The notes: generated from the letters alone by a model not told the origin. Shown: positions 16,158-24,472, counted from the first letter of the stretch. The stretch is DNA of 39,239 bases from an uncultured Burkholderiales bacterium (GCA_903906635.1 CAIVLE010000047.1:1-39239); one strand, 5' to 3'. A program made the numbers and translations.

Positions 16158-17339
16158 ATGCGTGAAGTCGTCGTCGTCAGCGGTGTTCGCACCGCCATAG
16201 GTACTTATGGTGGCAGTCTGAAAGACATTCCCCCTACCGAATTGGCCGCACTTGTGGTGCGCGAGTCCTTGGCCCGTGCGGGCGTGGAGGGCCAAGACGT
16301 GGGGCACGTGGTGTTTGGCCATGTGGTCAACACCGAGCCCAAAGACATGTACTTATCGCGCATGGCGGCCATCAACGGGGGGTGCGCTCAAGCCACTCCC
16401 GCCTTCAACGTGAACCGCTTGTGCGGCTCTGGCCTGCAAGCCATTGTCTCGGCGAGCCAAGCCATCATGCTGGGTGACTGCGACATTGCGATTGGCGGCG
16501 GTGCAGAGAACATGAGTCGTGGCCCCTACGCCTCGCTGAGCGCGCGTTGGGGCGCTCGCATGGGCGACACCAAGTTGGTTGACATGGTGGTCGGTGCCTT
16601 GCACGACCCCTTCCACACCATCCACATGGGCGTGACGGCCGAGAACATTGCCGCCCAATTTGGCATCACCCGCGAGATGCAAGATGCCTTGGCCGTTGAG
16701 AGCCACAACCGCGCACAACGCGCCAGCGAAGCGGGTTACTTCAAAGACCAAATCCTGCCGGTGATCCTCAAGAGCAAAAAAGGTGACGTGGCCTACGCGA
16801 GCGACGAGCACTTTCGCCCCAACTGCAAACTTGAAGACATGGCCAAGTTAAAGCCCGTGTTCGTCAAAGAAAATGGCACGGTGACAGCGGGCAACGCCTC
16901 GGGCATCAACGACGCCGCAGCGGCCGTGGTGCTGATGGAGGCCAAGACCGCACAAGCCCGTGGTGCCAAGCCGCTAGGCCGCCTGGTGTCCTACGCGCAC
17001 ACGGGCCTGGAGCCCAAGATCATGGGCATGGGCCCGGTATCGGCCTCACGCTTGGCGCTGAAAAAGGCGGGCTTGACGGTCCAAGACATGGATGTGATTG
17101 AGGCCAATGAAGCCTTTGCTGCCCAAGCCTGCGCCGTGAGCCAAGAACTCGGCTTTGACCCGGCCAAGGTCAACCCCAATGGCTCAGGCATTTCGCTGGG
17201 CCACCCCATCGGGGCCACCGGCGCGTTGATCACCGTGAAGGCCTTGTATGAGCTGCAGCGCATCCAAGGCAAATACGCCTTGGTGACCATGTGCATTGGG
17301 GGCGGCCAGGGGATTGCCGCCATCTTCGAGCGCATGTAA
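16158..17339 (+). CDS. bktB: Beta-ketothiolase / acetyl-CoA acetyltransferase (BktB-like)
   Basis: 393 residues; a cytoplasmic thiolase joining or splitting acyl-CoA units (acetyl-CoA + acyl-CoA to 3-ketoacyl-CoA). It closely resembles Ralstonia/Cupriavidus BktB from end to end, e.g. 'REVVVVSGVRTAIGT', 'VGHVVFGHV' and 'DVIEANEAFAAQACAV'. The catalytic residues are Cys89 (NRLCGSGLQ), His349 (GHPIGATG) and Cys379 (CIGGGQG). A strong AGGAGA ribosome site precedes the ATG. No phaC or phaB is in the window, so a role in PHA synthesis is possible but not shown by context; fatty- or amino-acid breakdown is the alternative. Confidence 0.93.
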   Translation: MREVVVVSGVRTAIGTYGGSLKDIPPTELAALVVRESLARAGVEGQDVGHVVFGHVVNTEPKDMYLSRMAAINGGCAQATPAFNVNRLCGSGLQAIVSASQAIMLGDCDIAIGGGAENMSRGPYASLSARWGARMGDTKLVDMVVGALHDPFHTIHMGVTAENIAAQFGITREMQDALAVESHNRAQRASEAGYFKDQILPVILKSKKGDVAYASDEHFRPNCKLEDMAKLKPVFVKENGTVTAGNASGINDAAAAVVLMEAKTAQARGAKPLGRLVSYAHTGLEPKIMGMGPVSASRLALKKAGLTVQDMDVIEANEAFAAQACAVSQELGFDPAKVNPNGSGISLGHPIGATGALITVKALYELQRIQGKYALVTMCIGGGQGIAAIFERM

Positions 17340-17344
17340 ACAAC

Positions 17345-18688
17345 ATGTCCGCTGCGCCCGACGCTGCCCCCACAGACGCAACACACCAGTTTGCGTTGTT
17401 GAGGCAACGTCGGTTTGGGCCTTTTTTCTGGACTTTATTTTGCGGAGCCGCAAACGACAACCTGTTCAAGTTCGCCCTGACCGTGTTGGTGACTTACCAA
17501 GTGAGCATCGACTGGCTGGCGCCGAGCTTGGCAGGACTGGTGATTGGGGCGGTGTTCATCCTTCCCTTTTTGCTGCTCTCGGCCACCAGCGGTCAATTGG
17601 CCGACAAATACGACCCCGTGGCGATGATGCGATGGGTCAAGAACTTTGAAATTGCCATCATGGCCTTGGCAGCGTGGGGCTTTGCCAGCCAACACGTCGC
17701 CACCTTGTTGGGCTGTATTTTTTTGATGGGCGTGCACTCGACCTTGTTTGGTCCGGTGAAATTTGCCTACCTCCCCCGTGTTCTGAGTGCGCCAGAACTC
17801 ACGGGTGGCAACGGCATGGTGGAGATGGGCACATTTGTGGCCATTTTGCTGGGCAATGTGGCCGGTGGCTTGTTGGTGGCCTTGCCTGAGGTGGGCACGA
17901 CCAGCGTGTCGCTGGCTTGCTTGGCACTGGCTGCACTGGGGCGCTTTGCCAGTGGGTTCATTCCACAAGGGCGCGCTGTGGCGCCGCTGTTGCGCATCAA
18001 CTGGAACCCGTTGAGCGAGACCTGGCGCAACCTGCATTTGGCACGCGCCAACCCCGGTGTGTTCCACACCCTGCTGGGCATCAGCTGGATGTGGTTTTTT
18101 GGCGCCATCTTTTTAAGCCAATTCCCCAGCTTTGCCAAAGAAGTGCTGCACGGTGATGCCCACGTGGCCTCGCTGTTGCTGGTGTTGTTCTCAATCGGTA
18201 TTGGCACCGGCGCGTTGCTGTGCGAACGGCTGAGTCGCGGTCAGGTCGAGATCGGTTTGGTGCCGCTGGGTGCCTTGGGCATGAGTGTGTTTTGCATCGA
18301 TTTGTATTTTGCAGTGCGCCACCTGCCCGATGCGTTGCCCATGGATGCTTCAACCTTTGTGAGCCAAGCGGCGCACTGGCGGGTGATGGCTGACTTGGCT
18401 TTGATGAGCCTGTTCACCGGCTTGTACAGCGTGCCCATGTACGCTTGGGTTCAGCTCACGAGCCATCAAGACCACTGCGCACGGCTGATTGCGGCCACCA
18501 ACATCCTCAACGCGCTGTTCATGATCGCCAGCGCCTTGATCGCAGGGGCCTTGCTGAGCGCGGGCTTGACGATTGCTGAAGTGATGTTGTGCACGGGCGT
18601 GGCCAATGCGGGGGTGACCGGCGCGATTTTTTGGCTGCAACCCAACTACCTGCGTCGCTTTGTGACTTGGCTCAGCGCTCGAGCTTGA
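17345..18688 (+). CDS. MFS transporter, LplT-like (lysophospholipid transporter type)
   Basis: 447 residues with about 12 transmembrane segments. The N-terminus 'RRFGPFFWTLFCGAANDNLFKFALTVLVTYQ' is characteristic of LplT proteins and of the transporter half of LplT-PlsC-Aas fusions, which flip lysophospholipids across the inner membrane for re-acylation. Here the transporter stands alone with no acyltransferase fused or adjacent. The ATG at 17345 is 5 bp after the bktB stop, so it may be co-transcribed with bktB. Substrate assignment rests on resemblance. Confidence 0.8.
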   Translation: MSAAPDAAPTDATHQFALLRQRRFGPFFWTLFCGAANDNLFKFALTVLVTYQVSIDWLAPSLAGLVIGAVFILPFLLLSATSGQLADKYDPVAMMRWVKNFEIAIMALAAWGFASQHVATLLGCIFLMGVHSTLFGPVKFAYLPRVLSAPELTGGNGMVEMGTFVAILLGNVAGGLLVALPEVGTTSVSLACLALAALGRFASGFIPQGRAVAPLLRINWNPLSETWRNLHLARANPGVFHTLLGISWMWFFGAIFLSQFPSFAKEVLHGDAHVASLLLVLFSIGIGTGALLCERLSRGQVEIGLVPLGALGMSVFCIDLYFAVRHLPDALPMDASTFVSQAAHWRVMADLALMSLFTGLYSVPMYAWVQLTSHQDHCARLIAATNILNALFMIASALIAGALLSAGLTIAEVMLCTGVANAGVTGAIFWLQPNYLRRFVTWLSARA

Positions 18689-18722
18689 CCACCTCGCATG
18701 GGCGCTTGCGTGAGCCAACCAG

Positions 18723-18740
18723 ACAGCCTGGGCAGGCTGT
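18723..18740. terminator. Short perfect inverted repeat after the LplT-like gene
   Basis: ACAGCCT-GGGC-AGGCTGT, a 7-bp perfect stem with a 4-nt loop, 35 bp after the stop codon. No T-tract follows, so terminator function is uncertain. It could also belong to the decayed insertion element just to the right. Confidence 0.35.
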
Positions 18741-18805
18741 GTGAGCGCCCCCCCCAAAAACAGGCGGTCAATGCTTCGCCAGTGTGGACCCCAAGGCCTT
18801 ACGAC

Positions 18806-19080
18806 TCAACCAAACCTCTCCAACAAACGGGTCCGCTTCGACATACAGTCCATGGCGAAGTGAAAGACAAACTCGTTGCGATAGGCATATAGATGAGGTG
18901 GCTGTCCGGCCCCAAGCATGACGCTACTCTGGGGCTCAAAACCCAATTCTTTGATCGAGCGATAGGCGGCTAACCCATCCGTGCGCGCCAAGGAGCCAGG
19001 GGTGATGCTGCTTTGTACGACAGGTATAACGCTGGCTGCCCAGACCTAACTGGCTTTCTCGGGCGGCCCCGTCTCTTGCT
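18806..19080 (-). pseudogene. IS1595-family (ISXO2-like) transposase remnant
   Basis: The minus-strand frame open from 19045 to a TGA at 18806 reads '...VQSSITPGSLARTDGLAAY', then 'ELGFEPQSSVMLGAGQPPHL', then 'YRNEFVFHF', ending 'RTRLLERFG'. This follows the catalytic-domain pattern of IS1595-type transposases ('PGS...TDGL..Y' and 'YLDEFTFRFNRR...RLLFYRL'), but the segment between 'PPH' and 'YRNEF', normally holding 'RVHRVASLLKRWLLGTHQGA', is missing. Upstream the frame is blocked by TAG at 19046. In the next frame 'SKRRGRPRKPVRSGQPA' resembles the part that should precede. It is therefore a truncated, internally deleted and frameshifted relic. It fills the 439-bp gap between the LplT-like gene and the hemerythrin. 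Confidence 0.6.
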
Positions 19081-19151
19081 TGACTTAGCGCAACTCAGCC
19101 AAAGCATTTTCAATTTATGCTCACAACATGCAAGATTTGGAGACCCCTGAC

Positions 19152-19661
19152 ATGACCACCGAGACCCTGGACTTCACCCGCGCGCGCGCGCCGACCTTAG
19201 AGTGGAGTGATGCCTTGGGCCTAGAGCTTGACTTCATGGACGACACCCACCGCGAGTTTGTGGACCTGCTGGGTGCGACGCAGATGGCTCAAGACCAAGA
19301 GTTGTTGGAGCGTTTTGTGGCGCTGATTGAGCACACCGAAGCGCACTTTGGCAGCGAAGACCGATGGATGGCAGACACCCATTTCTCTTCCAGCAATTGC
19401 CACAGCATGCAGCACAACGTGATTTTGCAGGTCATGCGTGAGGGCCTCAGGCGCGGCAAAGAACAAGGCGATTTGGCACTGGTGCGCCAAATGGCGCACG
19501 AGTTGGGTCTGTGGTTCCCACAACACGCCCAAACGATGGATGCTGCCTTGGCGCTGCACCTGCGCGGAGTTGGCTATGACCAAGCCACAGGGCTGGTAAC
19601 CAAGCCCGAGGGCTTGCCTGCGGGTGAGATTCATGGCTGTGGCGGGAGCAGTTGCTCTTAG
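19152..19661 (+). CDS. Bacteriohemerythrin
   Basis: 169 residues from the ATG at 19152, chosen because TTGGAG lies 9 nt upstream; an ATG at 19128 would add 8 residues but lacks a ribosome site. It forms a four-helix bundle binding a non-haem di-iron centre that reversibly binds oxygen. Using 19128-based numbering the ligand pattern is complete: His41 (DDTHREF), His73-x3-Glu77 (HFGSE), His92-x3-His96 (HSMQH) and His133-x4-Asp138 (HAQTMD). After the bundle there is an extra tail ending 'GCGGSSCS' with two Cys, which is unusual. There are no signalling domains. Its promoter region lies next to the IS1595 relic. Confidence 0.9.
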   Translation: MTTETLDFTRARAPTLEWSDALGLELDFMDDTHREFVDLLGATQMAQDQELLERFVALIEHTEAHFGSEDRWMADTHFSSSNCHSMQHNVILQVMREGLRRGKEQGDLALVRQMAHELGLWFPQHAQTMDAALALHLRGVGYDQATGLVTKPEGLPAGEIHGCGGSSCS

Positions 19662-19814
19662 GCATTCGCTTGCCGTGCGGGTTGTTTTGGCCGCTCACCG
19701 GCCTGAGTGTGGTGCACTCGGACCCGAGGGTTGAATGCCTGAATGGCTCAATGCCTTGGCCTTGTGACACACAACTCAAGCAGGAGCGGCATGAGTCTGA
19801 GGGGGGGGAGATAT

Positions 19815-19854
19815 GAGCGCCGAAAAGCGCCAACAAGCGCCAAGAAGCGCTCAA
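19815..19854. repeat. Four imperfect 10-bp tandem repeats (AGCGCCAANA)
   Basis: AGCGCCGAAA, AGCGCCAACA, AGCGCCAAGA and AGCGCTCAAA lie head to tail in the gap between the convergent hemerythrin and methionine synthase genes, ending 34 bp from the latter's stop. A run of eight G (19801-19808) precedes them. AGCGC/GCGCT can also pair, so the RNA may fold. The rest of the 227-bp gap shows nothing else I recognise apart from a weak GGCCG-CTCAC-CGGCC stem at 19689-19703. Confidence 0.6.
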
Positions 19855-19888
19855 AAGCCCCCCACAAACCGATAAAGAAACAAAAAAC

Positions 19889-20920
19889 TCAGGCGTAACG
19901 CTTGCGTGCCAATGCCGCCCCAGCAGCCAAGGCCTGTAACTTTTTAGTCGCCACATCACGGCTCATCGGGGCTAGGCCGCAATTGGTGCAAGCAATCAAA
20001 CGGTGCTTGGGCACAAACTGCAAGGCGCGGCCAATGGTATCGGCCACTTCTTCGGGCGTTTCAATCACGTCGCTTGCCACATCAATCACGCCCACCATCA
20101 CATCTTTGCCTTCTAGCAACGCCATCATCTCGGGCGGCACGTGCGAGTGATAACACTCCAAGCTCACTTGCTCAATGCTGCTCTTGGCCAAGGCTGGAAA
20201 CACCTTTTCGTACTGACGCCATTCGTCTCCCAAGGTCTTCTTCCAATTGTTGTTGGCTTCAATGCCATAGCCGTAGCAAATGTGAACGGCCGTGGTGCAG
20301 GTCAAGCCTTGCGCGGCACGCTCTAGGGCTTTGACGCCCCAGTCTGCGGCTTGGTCCAAGTACACATTGAAGGCAGGCTCGTCAAACTGAATGATGTCTA
20401 CGCCATCCGCTTGCAAGGCCAAGGCCTCTTGGTTGAGCAACTCGGCAAAAGCAAACGCCATCTTGATGCGGCCCTCTTCGCCCTCGCCATAAAAACGGTC
20501 GGCCACGGTATCCACAATGGTCATGGGCCCGGGCAAGGTGAACTTGAGTTTTTTCTGGGTGTGGGCGCGGGCCAATTGCGCTTCAAAGGCATGCACACGG
20601 CCTTTGAGCCGCAAGGGGGCGATGACCTGGGGCACTTGCGCGTCGTAGCGGTTGTTGCGAATGCCCATGGTCACTTTGTTTTCAAAGTCGATGCCTTCGA
20701 CCTGCTCTAAAAAGCCGTGCACAAAGTGCTGGCGTGATTGTTCACCGTCTCCAATCACATCCAAGCCGGCGTCCTCTTGGGCTTTGATCCACAGCAGCGT
20801 GGCGTCCGCTTTGGCTTGACGTAGCGCGTCGCCTTGGGCTTGCCACTTGGGCCAGAGTTTGTTGGTCTCGGCCAACCACTCGGGTTTGGGCAGGCTACCG
20901 GCAATGGCGGTTGAAAACAT
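19889..20920 (-). CDS. MetE-like methionine synthase lacking the N-terminal half (MesD-like)
   Basis: 343 residues, equal to only the C-terminal catalytic half of cobalamin-independent MetE. Zinc ligands are in place: His213 and Cys215 (AVHICYGYG), Glu255 (SLECYHS) and Cys314 (CTNCGLAP). 'DGEQSRQHFVHGF', 'LPGPMTIVDT' and 'IIQFDEPAFNV' bind homocysteine and shape the active site in this family. It most resembles the short bacterial MesD group of folate-independent methionine synthases, which normally depend on a DUF1852 partner (MesX) and oxygen. No DUF1852 gene is in this window. GGAG stands 7 nt before the ATG. An LLM-class flavoenzyme gene lies 33 bp upstream in the same direction. Confidence 0.88.
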   Translation of the reverse strand: MFSTAIAGSLPKPEWLAETNKLWPKWQAQGDALRQAKADATLLWIKAQEDAGLDVIGDGEQSRQHFVHGFLEQVEGIDFENKVTMGIRNNRYDAQVPQVIAPLRLKGRVHAFEAQLARAHTQKKLKFTLPGPMTIVDTVADRFYGEGEEGRIKMAFAFAELLNQEALALQADGVDIIQFDEPAFNVYLDQAADWGVKALERAAQGLTCTTAVHICYGYGIEANNNWKKTLGDEWRQYEKVFPALAKSSIEQVSLECYHSHVPPEMMALLEGKDVMVGVIDVASDVIETPEEVADTIGRALQFVPKHRLIACTNCGLAPMSRDVATKKLQALAAGAALARKRYA

Positions 20921-20953
20921 GGTGAAGCTCCGTGTCAGTTGTGAAAGAAAAGT

Positions 20954-21955
20954 TCAGTGCAGCGCGAACTCGCGCGCCAGCAATTCATAGGAACGGCTTT
21001 GGGCGGCTGGGTCATGGGTCCAAGTGATGAGTACCACTTCCTCGACTTGCAAACGCTCGGCCAACGCACGCAATTTAGCGGCCACTTGAGGGGCGCTGCC
21101 CACCAAGGCCTTGGCCCGCATCTCGGACAAGGCCACTTGCTCGGATGGGGTGAACTCGCGCAGCGCTTGGTCAGGTGGCAAGATAGGACCAATGCGTCCC
21201 GAATTGCGGTCCATGCGCCAGCGCGCACGGCTTTGAAACAGCGCCCAAGCCTCCTCCTCGGTGTCTGCCGCCAAGGCCCACACACACACGACGGCTTGCG
21301 GCTTGGCCATGCCCTGTGAGGCACGGAAGTTGGCACGGTACAGCTGTAGGGCCTCTTGTGCCCCTTGCCCATCGGTGATGAAGTAAGCAAAGGCATAAGG
21401 CAAGCTCAAATGAGCGGCCAATTGCGCGCCGTAGTCTGAGCTACCCAACATCCACACCGTGGGTGAGGTCGGGCCACTGGGGTAGGCGAAGACACCATGT
21501 CCGGGATGCCCAGCAGGAATGGGCTGACCCGTGACCCAAGCTTGCAGCTCTAGGACCTGTTGCGCAAAGTTGTCTGAGGCATGGCGATCGGGGTTGAGCA
21601 ACTGGGCTGTGCGGCCATCGCTGCCGGGCGCACGCCCCACGCCCAAATCAATGCGCCCTGGCGCCAAGGCATCGAGCACACGAAATTGTTCGGCCACTTT
21701 CAGGGCCGCATAGTGCGGCAGCATCACACCCGCAGACCCCAAGCGAATGCGCGAGGTGCGCGCCGCAATAGCGGCCATCAAAACCTCAGGTGCGGTGCCA
21801 ACGATGCTGGGGTGGCTGTGGTGCTCGCTGACCCAAAAGCGGTGGTAGCCCCAGGACTCGCACAGGCTGGCGAGTTCCAAGGTCTGGCGAATGGCGCTGT
21901 CTTGGTGACGGCCTGAGGCCGCAGCGGATTGGTCGAGGACAGATAGTTTGAGCAC
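20954..21955 (-). CDS. LLM-class (luciferase-like) flavin-dependent oxidoreductase
   Basis: 333 residues starting at GTG. Bacterial luciferase-like TIM-barrel flavoenzyme of the YhbW/MsnO8 type: 'GYHRFWVSEHHSHPSIVGTAPEVL', 'IRLGSAGVMLPHYAALKVAEQF' and 'GRIDLGVGRAPGSD' are characteristic, and 'VGSAPQVAAKLRAL' occurs near the C-terminus. Such enzymes use reduced FMN, supplied by a separate reductase, often with oxygen. It sits 33 bp upstream of the MesD-like gene and 47 bp downstream of the acyl-CoA ligase, so all three may form one transcript. The pairing with a methionine synthase suggests a redox or methyl-donor-supply role, which is inference. Confidence 0.88.
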   Translation of the reverse strand: MLKLSVLDQSAAASGRHQDSAIRQTLELASLCESWGYHRFWVSEHHSHPSIVGTAPEVLMAAIAARTSRIRLGSAGVMLPHYAALKVAEQFRVLDALAPGRIDLGVGRAPGSDGRTAQLLNPDRHASDNFAQQVLELQAWVTGQPIPAGHPGHGVFAYPSGPTSPTVWMLGSSDYGAQLAAHLSLPYAFAYFITDGQGAQEALQLYRANFRASQGMAKPQAVVCVWALAADTEEEAWALFQSRARWRMDRNSGRIGPILPPDQALREFTPSEQVALSEMRAKALVGSAPQVAAKLRALAERLQVEEVVLITWTHDPAAQSRSYELLAREFALH

Positions 21956-22002
21956 GGGCAGTAGCTTACCCGCAGCGGCAAAAGCTGTCTGTCACCCAGG
22001 CT

Positions 22003-23703
22003 TTAGTGGGGGGCCTGGGCCTTTTGAGCTTCTTGCAAAGCCCGCCACATGACTTTGCCGCTGCCGCTCTTGGGCAGGGCATCGACGAATTGGACTTGGG
22101 TCGGTGCTTTGTAGACCGCCATGTGCTCGCGACACCACCCAATGATGTCTTGTTCGCTCACCGTGCCTTGGTGGGTGGCGCGCAAAACCACCACCGCTTT
22201 GACGGTTTCGCCCCGGTAGTTGTCACGTGAGGAGATGATGCAAGCCTCTTGGATGGCAGGATGCTTGAACATCAACGCCTCCACCTCTGCGGGCCAGACC
22301 TTAAAGCCCGAAGCATTGATCATGCGCTTGAGCCGGTCGGTGATGAAAAAGTACCCCTCCTCGTCCACCCGCCCCAAGTCGCCCGAGCGAAAAAACCGCT
22401 TGCCATCGAGTTCAAAGAATGCGGCAGCAGTGGCCTCGGGCTGCTTCCAATAGCCATTGAACACTTCTGGGCCGTGAATCACGATTTCACCGGACTCGCC
22501 TTGGGGCAACTCTTGCAGGGTTTCGGGGTCGACGATGCGCGCATCGGTGCTCATGAAAGGAATGCCCAAGCACTGCTGCTTGGGCGCATCGGGCGGGTTG
22601 TTGTGCGAGGGGGCGGCGGTTTCGGTCAAGCCATAGCCCTCGCTGTAGCGCAGGCCATACAACTCCCACAAACGCTGCGCCACGGCTTGTGGCATGGCCG
22701 CACCGCCCCCGCCGATGTGGACCAAGCTTTGCAAATTGAATTTGTCAAAGTTGGGACTGCCCAAGAGATCAATCACCATGGTGGGAATGTTGGTCCAATG
22801 GGTGATTTGCCAGTTCGAGATCAGCCTGCCGGCCAGCTCGCGGTCCCAGCGCGGCATCAGCACCAAGGTGGCCCCAAGGTATATCCCCGCATGCATGACG
22901 CTGGTCATACCGGTGATGTGAAACATCGGCACCACCAACAGACCCACGTTTTCGTGGGTTCCACCACTCCAAATGGCAGAGGCGATGGCGTTGTGCATGA
23001 TCGTGCGGTGAGGGTGCATGCAGCCCTTGGGCAAGCCCGTGGTGCCACTGGTGTAGGGCAAAACCGCCAAGTCCTGCGGCCCCACCTCCAAGGGGCCCAG
23101 TGGGTGAGCGCTCGAGAGCGCATCTTGCCAGGTGTGCACGTGTCCCGCGACGAGCTCTGGCATCGGGTGCAGGGTTGTCAACCAGGCTTGCCAAGCTTGG
23201 GGCGGCGCATCGTCGCCTTGTATGTCAGCGTCAAATGCATCTGTGAAATGGGTCACCACCATGTGCGCCAAAGCTTGCTCAGAAGGCAGTTGGTTGGTGG
23301 CCTTGGCCAACTCCGCGCTCAAATCGGCGCTGGTGATGGCCACCCGTGCGTCGGGGTCGGTGATGTAGTGCTTGAGCTCCTCGGCACGGTTCATGGGGTT
23401 GACGGGCACCACCACCGCATTGGCTCGCAAAATAGCGAAGTGTGCGATCACCAGTTGCGGGCAGTTCTGCATGTCGAGCACCACCCGATCCCCTTTTTTC
23501 ACACCCAAGTGCTGCAAGTAGGCCGCTAATTTTTCAGCCTGCTCCATCAACTGCCCGTAACTCAGGCGTCGACCTAAAAAAATCAAGGCTGATTTGTGTG
23601 GGTAACGACAGGCGCTGATGCGCAAGTTCTCCCACAAGGACGTCTCGGGGACTGACAGGGAGTGAGGCAGGCGCGCAGGCCAAAAACGGTGATGCAATTT
23701 CAT
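22003..23703 (-). CDS. AMP-dependent acyl-CoA synthetase (fatty-acid--CoA ligase type)
   Basis: 566 residues of the ANL adenylating superfamily; activates a carboxylic acid with ATP to an acyl-adenylate and then to acyl-CoA. Core motifs are seen: P-loop 'YTSGTTGLPKG' (217-227), 'GYGLTETAA', 'GYWKQPEATAAAF', 'RSGDLGRVDEEGYFFITDRLKRMI', and the C-terminal catalytic Lys in 'LPKSGSGKVMWR'. Length and motif spacing are typical of medium/long-chain fatty acyl-CoA ligases, but the acid is not readable. It heads the minus-strand group ending in the MesD-like gene; the response regulator gene lies 82 bp upstream. Confidence 0.92.
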   Translation of the reverse strand: MKLHHRFWPARLPHSLSVPETSLWENLRISACRYPHKSALIFLGRRLSYGQLMEQAEKLAAYLQHLGVKKGDRVVLDMQNCPQLVIAHFAILRANAVVVPVNPMNRAEELKHYITDPDARVAITSADLSAELAKATNQLPSEQALAHMVVTHFTDAFDADIQGDDAPPQAWQAWLTTLHPMPELVAGHVHTWQDALSSAHPLGPLEVGPQDLAVLPYTSGTTGLPKGCMHPHRTIMHNAIASAIWSGGTHENVGLLVVPMFHITGMTSVMHAGIYLGATLVLMPRWDRELAGRLISNWQITHWTNIPTMVIDLLGSPNFDKFNLQSLVHIGGGGAAMPQAVAQRLWELYGLRYSEGYGLTETAAPSHNNPPDAPKQQCLGIPFMSTDARIVDPETLQELPQGESGEIVIHGPEVFNGYWKQPEATAAAFFELDGKRFFRSGDLGRVDEEGYFFITDRLKRMINASGFKVWPAEVEALMFKHPAIQEACIISSRDNYRGETVKAVVVLRATHQGTVSEQDIIGWCREHMAVYKAPTQVQFVDALPKSGSGKVMWRALQEAQKAQAPH

Positions 23704-23785
23704 GCCTGCAGCTTAGCGCGCCGCCCGAGCCATGCACATCGGTATAGGCCCTAGCGTGCTCGCGCCCAACAACCGCCCAAACACC

Positions 23786-24409
23786 TCAAACGCGCGTGCG
23801 GCGGTTGATTTGCCGCATGGACATCAACGCGTCAAAAAAACCCCGCAACCAATCTAAGTCGATGGGTTTTTGCAACAACTGAACCCCATCAGGCAAGCCC
23901 CCTTTGGCCTGCACTTCTTTGGCACTCAAGCCCGTGATGGCCACGATCGCCATCGAAGAAAACAAGGTATGTTGGCTCAAAGTTTTTAAAAACTGGAAAC
24001 CATCCACATTGGGCATGCGCAAATCCGTCAACAAAACTTGGGGCTGCAGGCTTGGCATGTCTAGCAAGGCCTCCATGGCTGAGGAATACATCACCGCATC
24101 GATGGGCAAGCCCCATTTTTCAAAATTCGCCTGCAGCATCAAACGCGTGTTCTCATCGTCTTCAACCACCAGGACCCGCAAACAATCCTCAGTGGCGGAT
24201 GAACTCGCCTGAGACAGGTTATGGCGACGTTGGTATTCCTGAATCGATTGCAAAGAGATGCGGCGGTGTCCGCCTTGAGTTTTCCATGCCCGCAAATCGT
24301 TTTTTTCCACCAAGCCTTGTACAGTTCCCACAGAGATACCCAACACTTTGGCGGCATAACTGGTTCCACAATAGCCGTCGTAAGGCTCTTTGATGGAGAG
24401 TGTGGCCAT
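23786..24409 (-). CDS. Response regulator with N-terminal excisionase-type HTH and C-terminal receiver
   Basis: 207 residues. Residues ~14-62 form a MerR/excisionase-type winged helix ('TSYAAKVLGISVGTVQGLVEKNDLRAWKTQGGHRRI'-like segment, 16-51). Residues ~77-195 form a CheY-like receiver with acidic pair Asp84/Asp85, phospho-acceptor Asp129 (LLTDLRMP), Thr159 and Lys181 (LQKPID). The order HTH then receiver is the reverse of ordinary response regulators. AAGGA stands 8 nt before the ATG. No histidine kinase is adjacent, so it is an orphan. It is divergent from the P1 peptidase gene across an 82-bp AT-rich region with an inverted repeat that it might bind (inference). Confidence 0.87.
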   Translation of the reverse strand: MATLSIKEPYDGYCGTSYAAKVLGISVGTVQGLVEKNDLRAWKTQGGHRRISLQSIQEYQRRHNLSQASSSATEDCLRVLVVEDDENTRLMLQANFEKWGLPIDAVMYSSAMEALLDMPSLQPQVLLTDLRMPNVDGFQFLKTLSQHTLFSSMAIVAITGLSAKEVQAKGGLPDGVQLLQKPIDLDWLRGFFDALMSMRQINRRTRV

Positions 24410-24428
24410 GAAAAATCCTTGTTTGCTG

Positions 24429-24472
24429 AAATTTGAACTTAAGAGTTATTTTAGTTTATTTTCTTCAAATTT
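24429..24472. promoter_or_regulatory. 9-bp inverted repeat in an AT-rich divergent promoter region
   Basis: AAATTTGAA (24429-24437) and TTCAAATTT (24464-24472) are perfect inverted copies separated by 26 bp, centred between the response regulator and P1 peptidase genes. A second pair GTTTATTT (24454-24461)/AAATAAAC (24483-24490) overlaps it. The 82-bp stretch is far richer in A+T than its surroundings. It is a candidate operator region. Confidence 0.4.

Noticed and set aside
22249-23529. 426-codon plus-strand frame opposite the acyl-CoA ligase
   Set aside because: Antisense to a gene with every ANL motif in order; its translation is His/Gly/Val-rich shadow sequence without domains.
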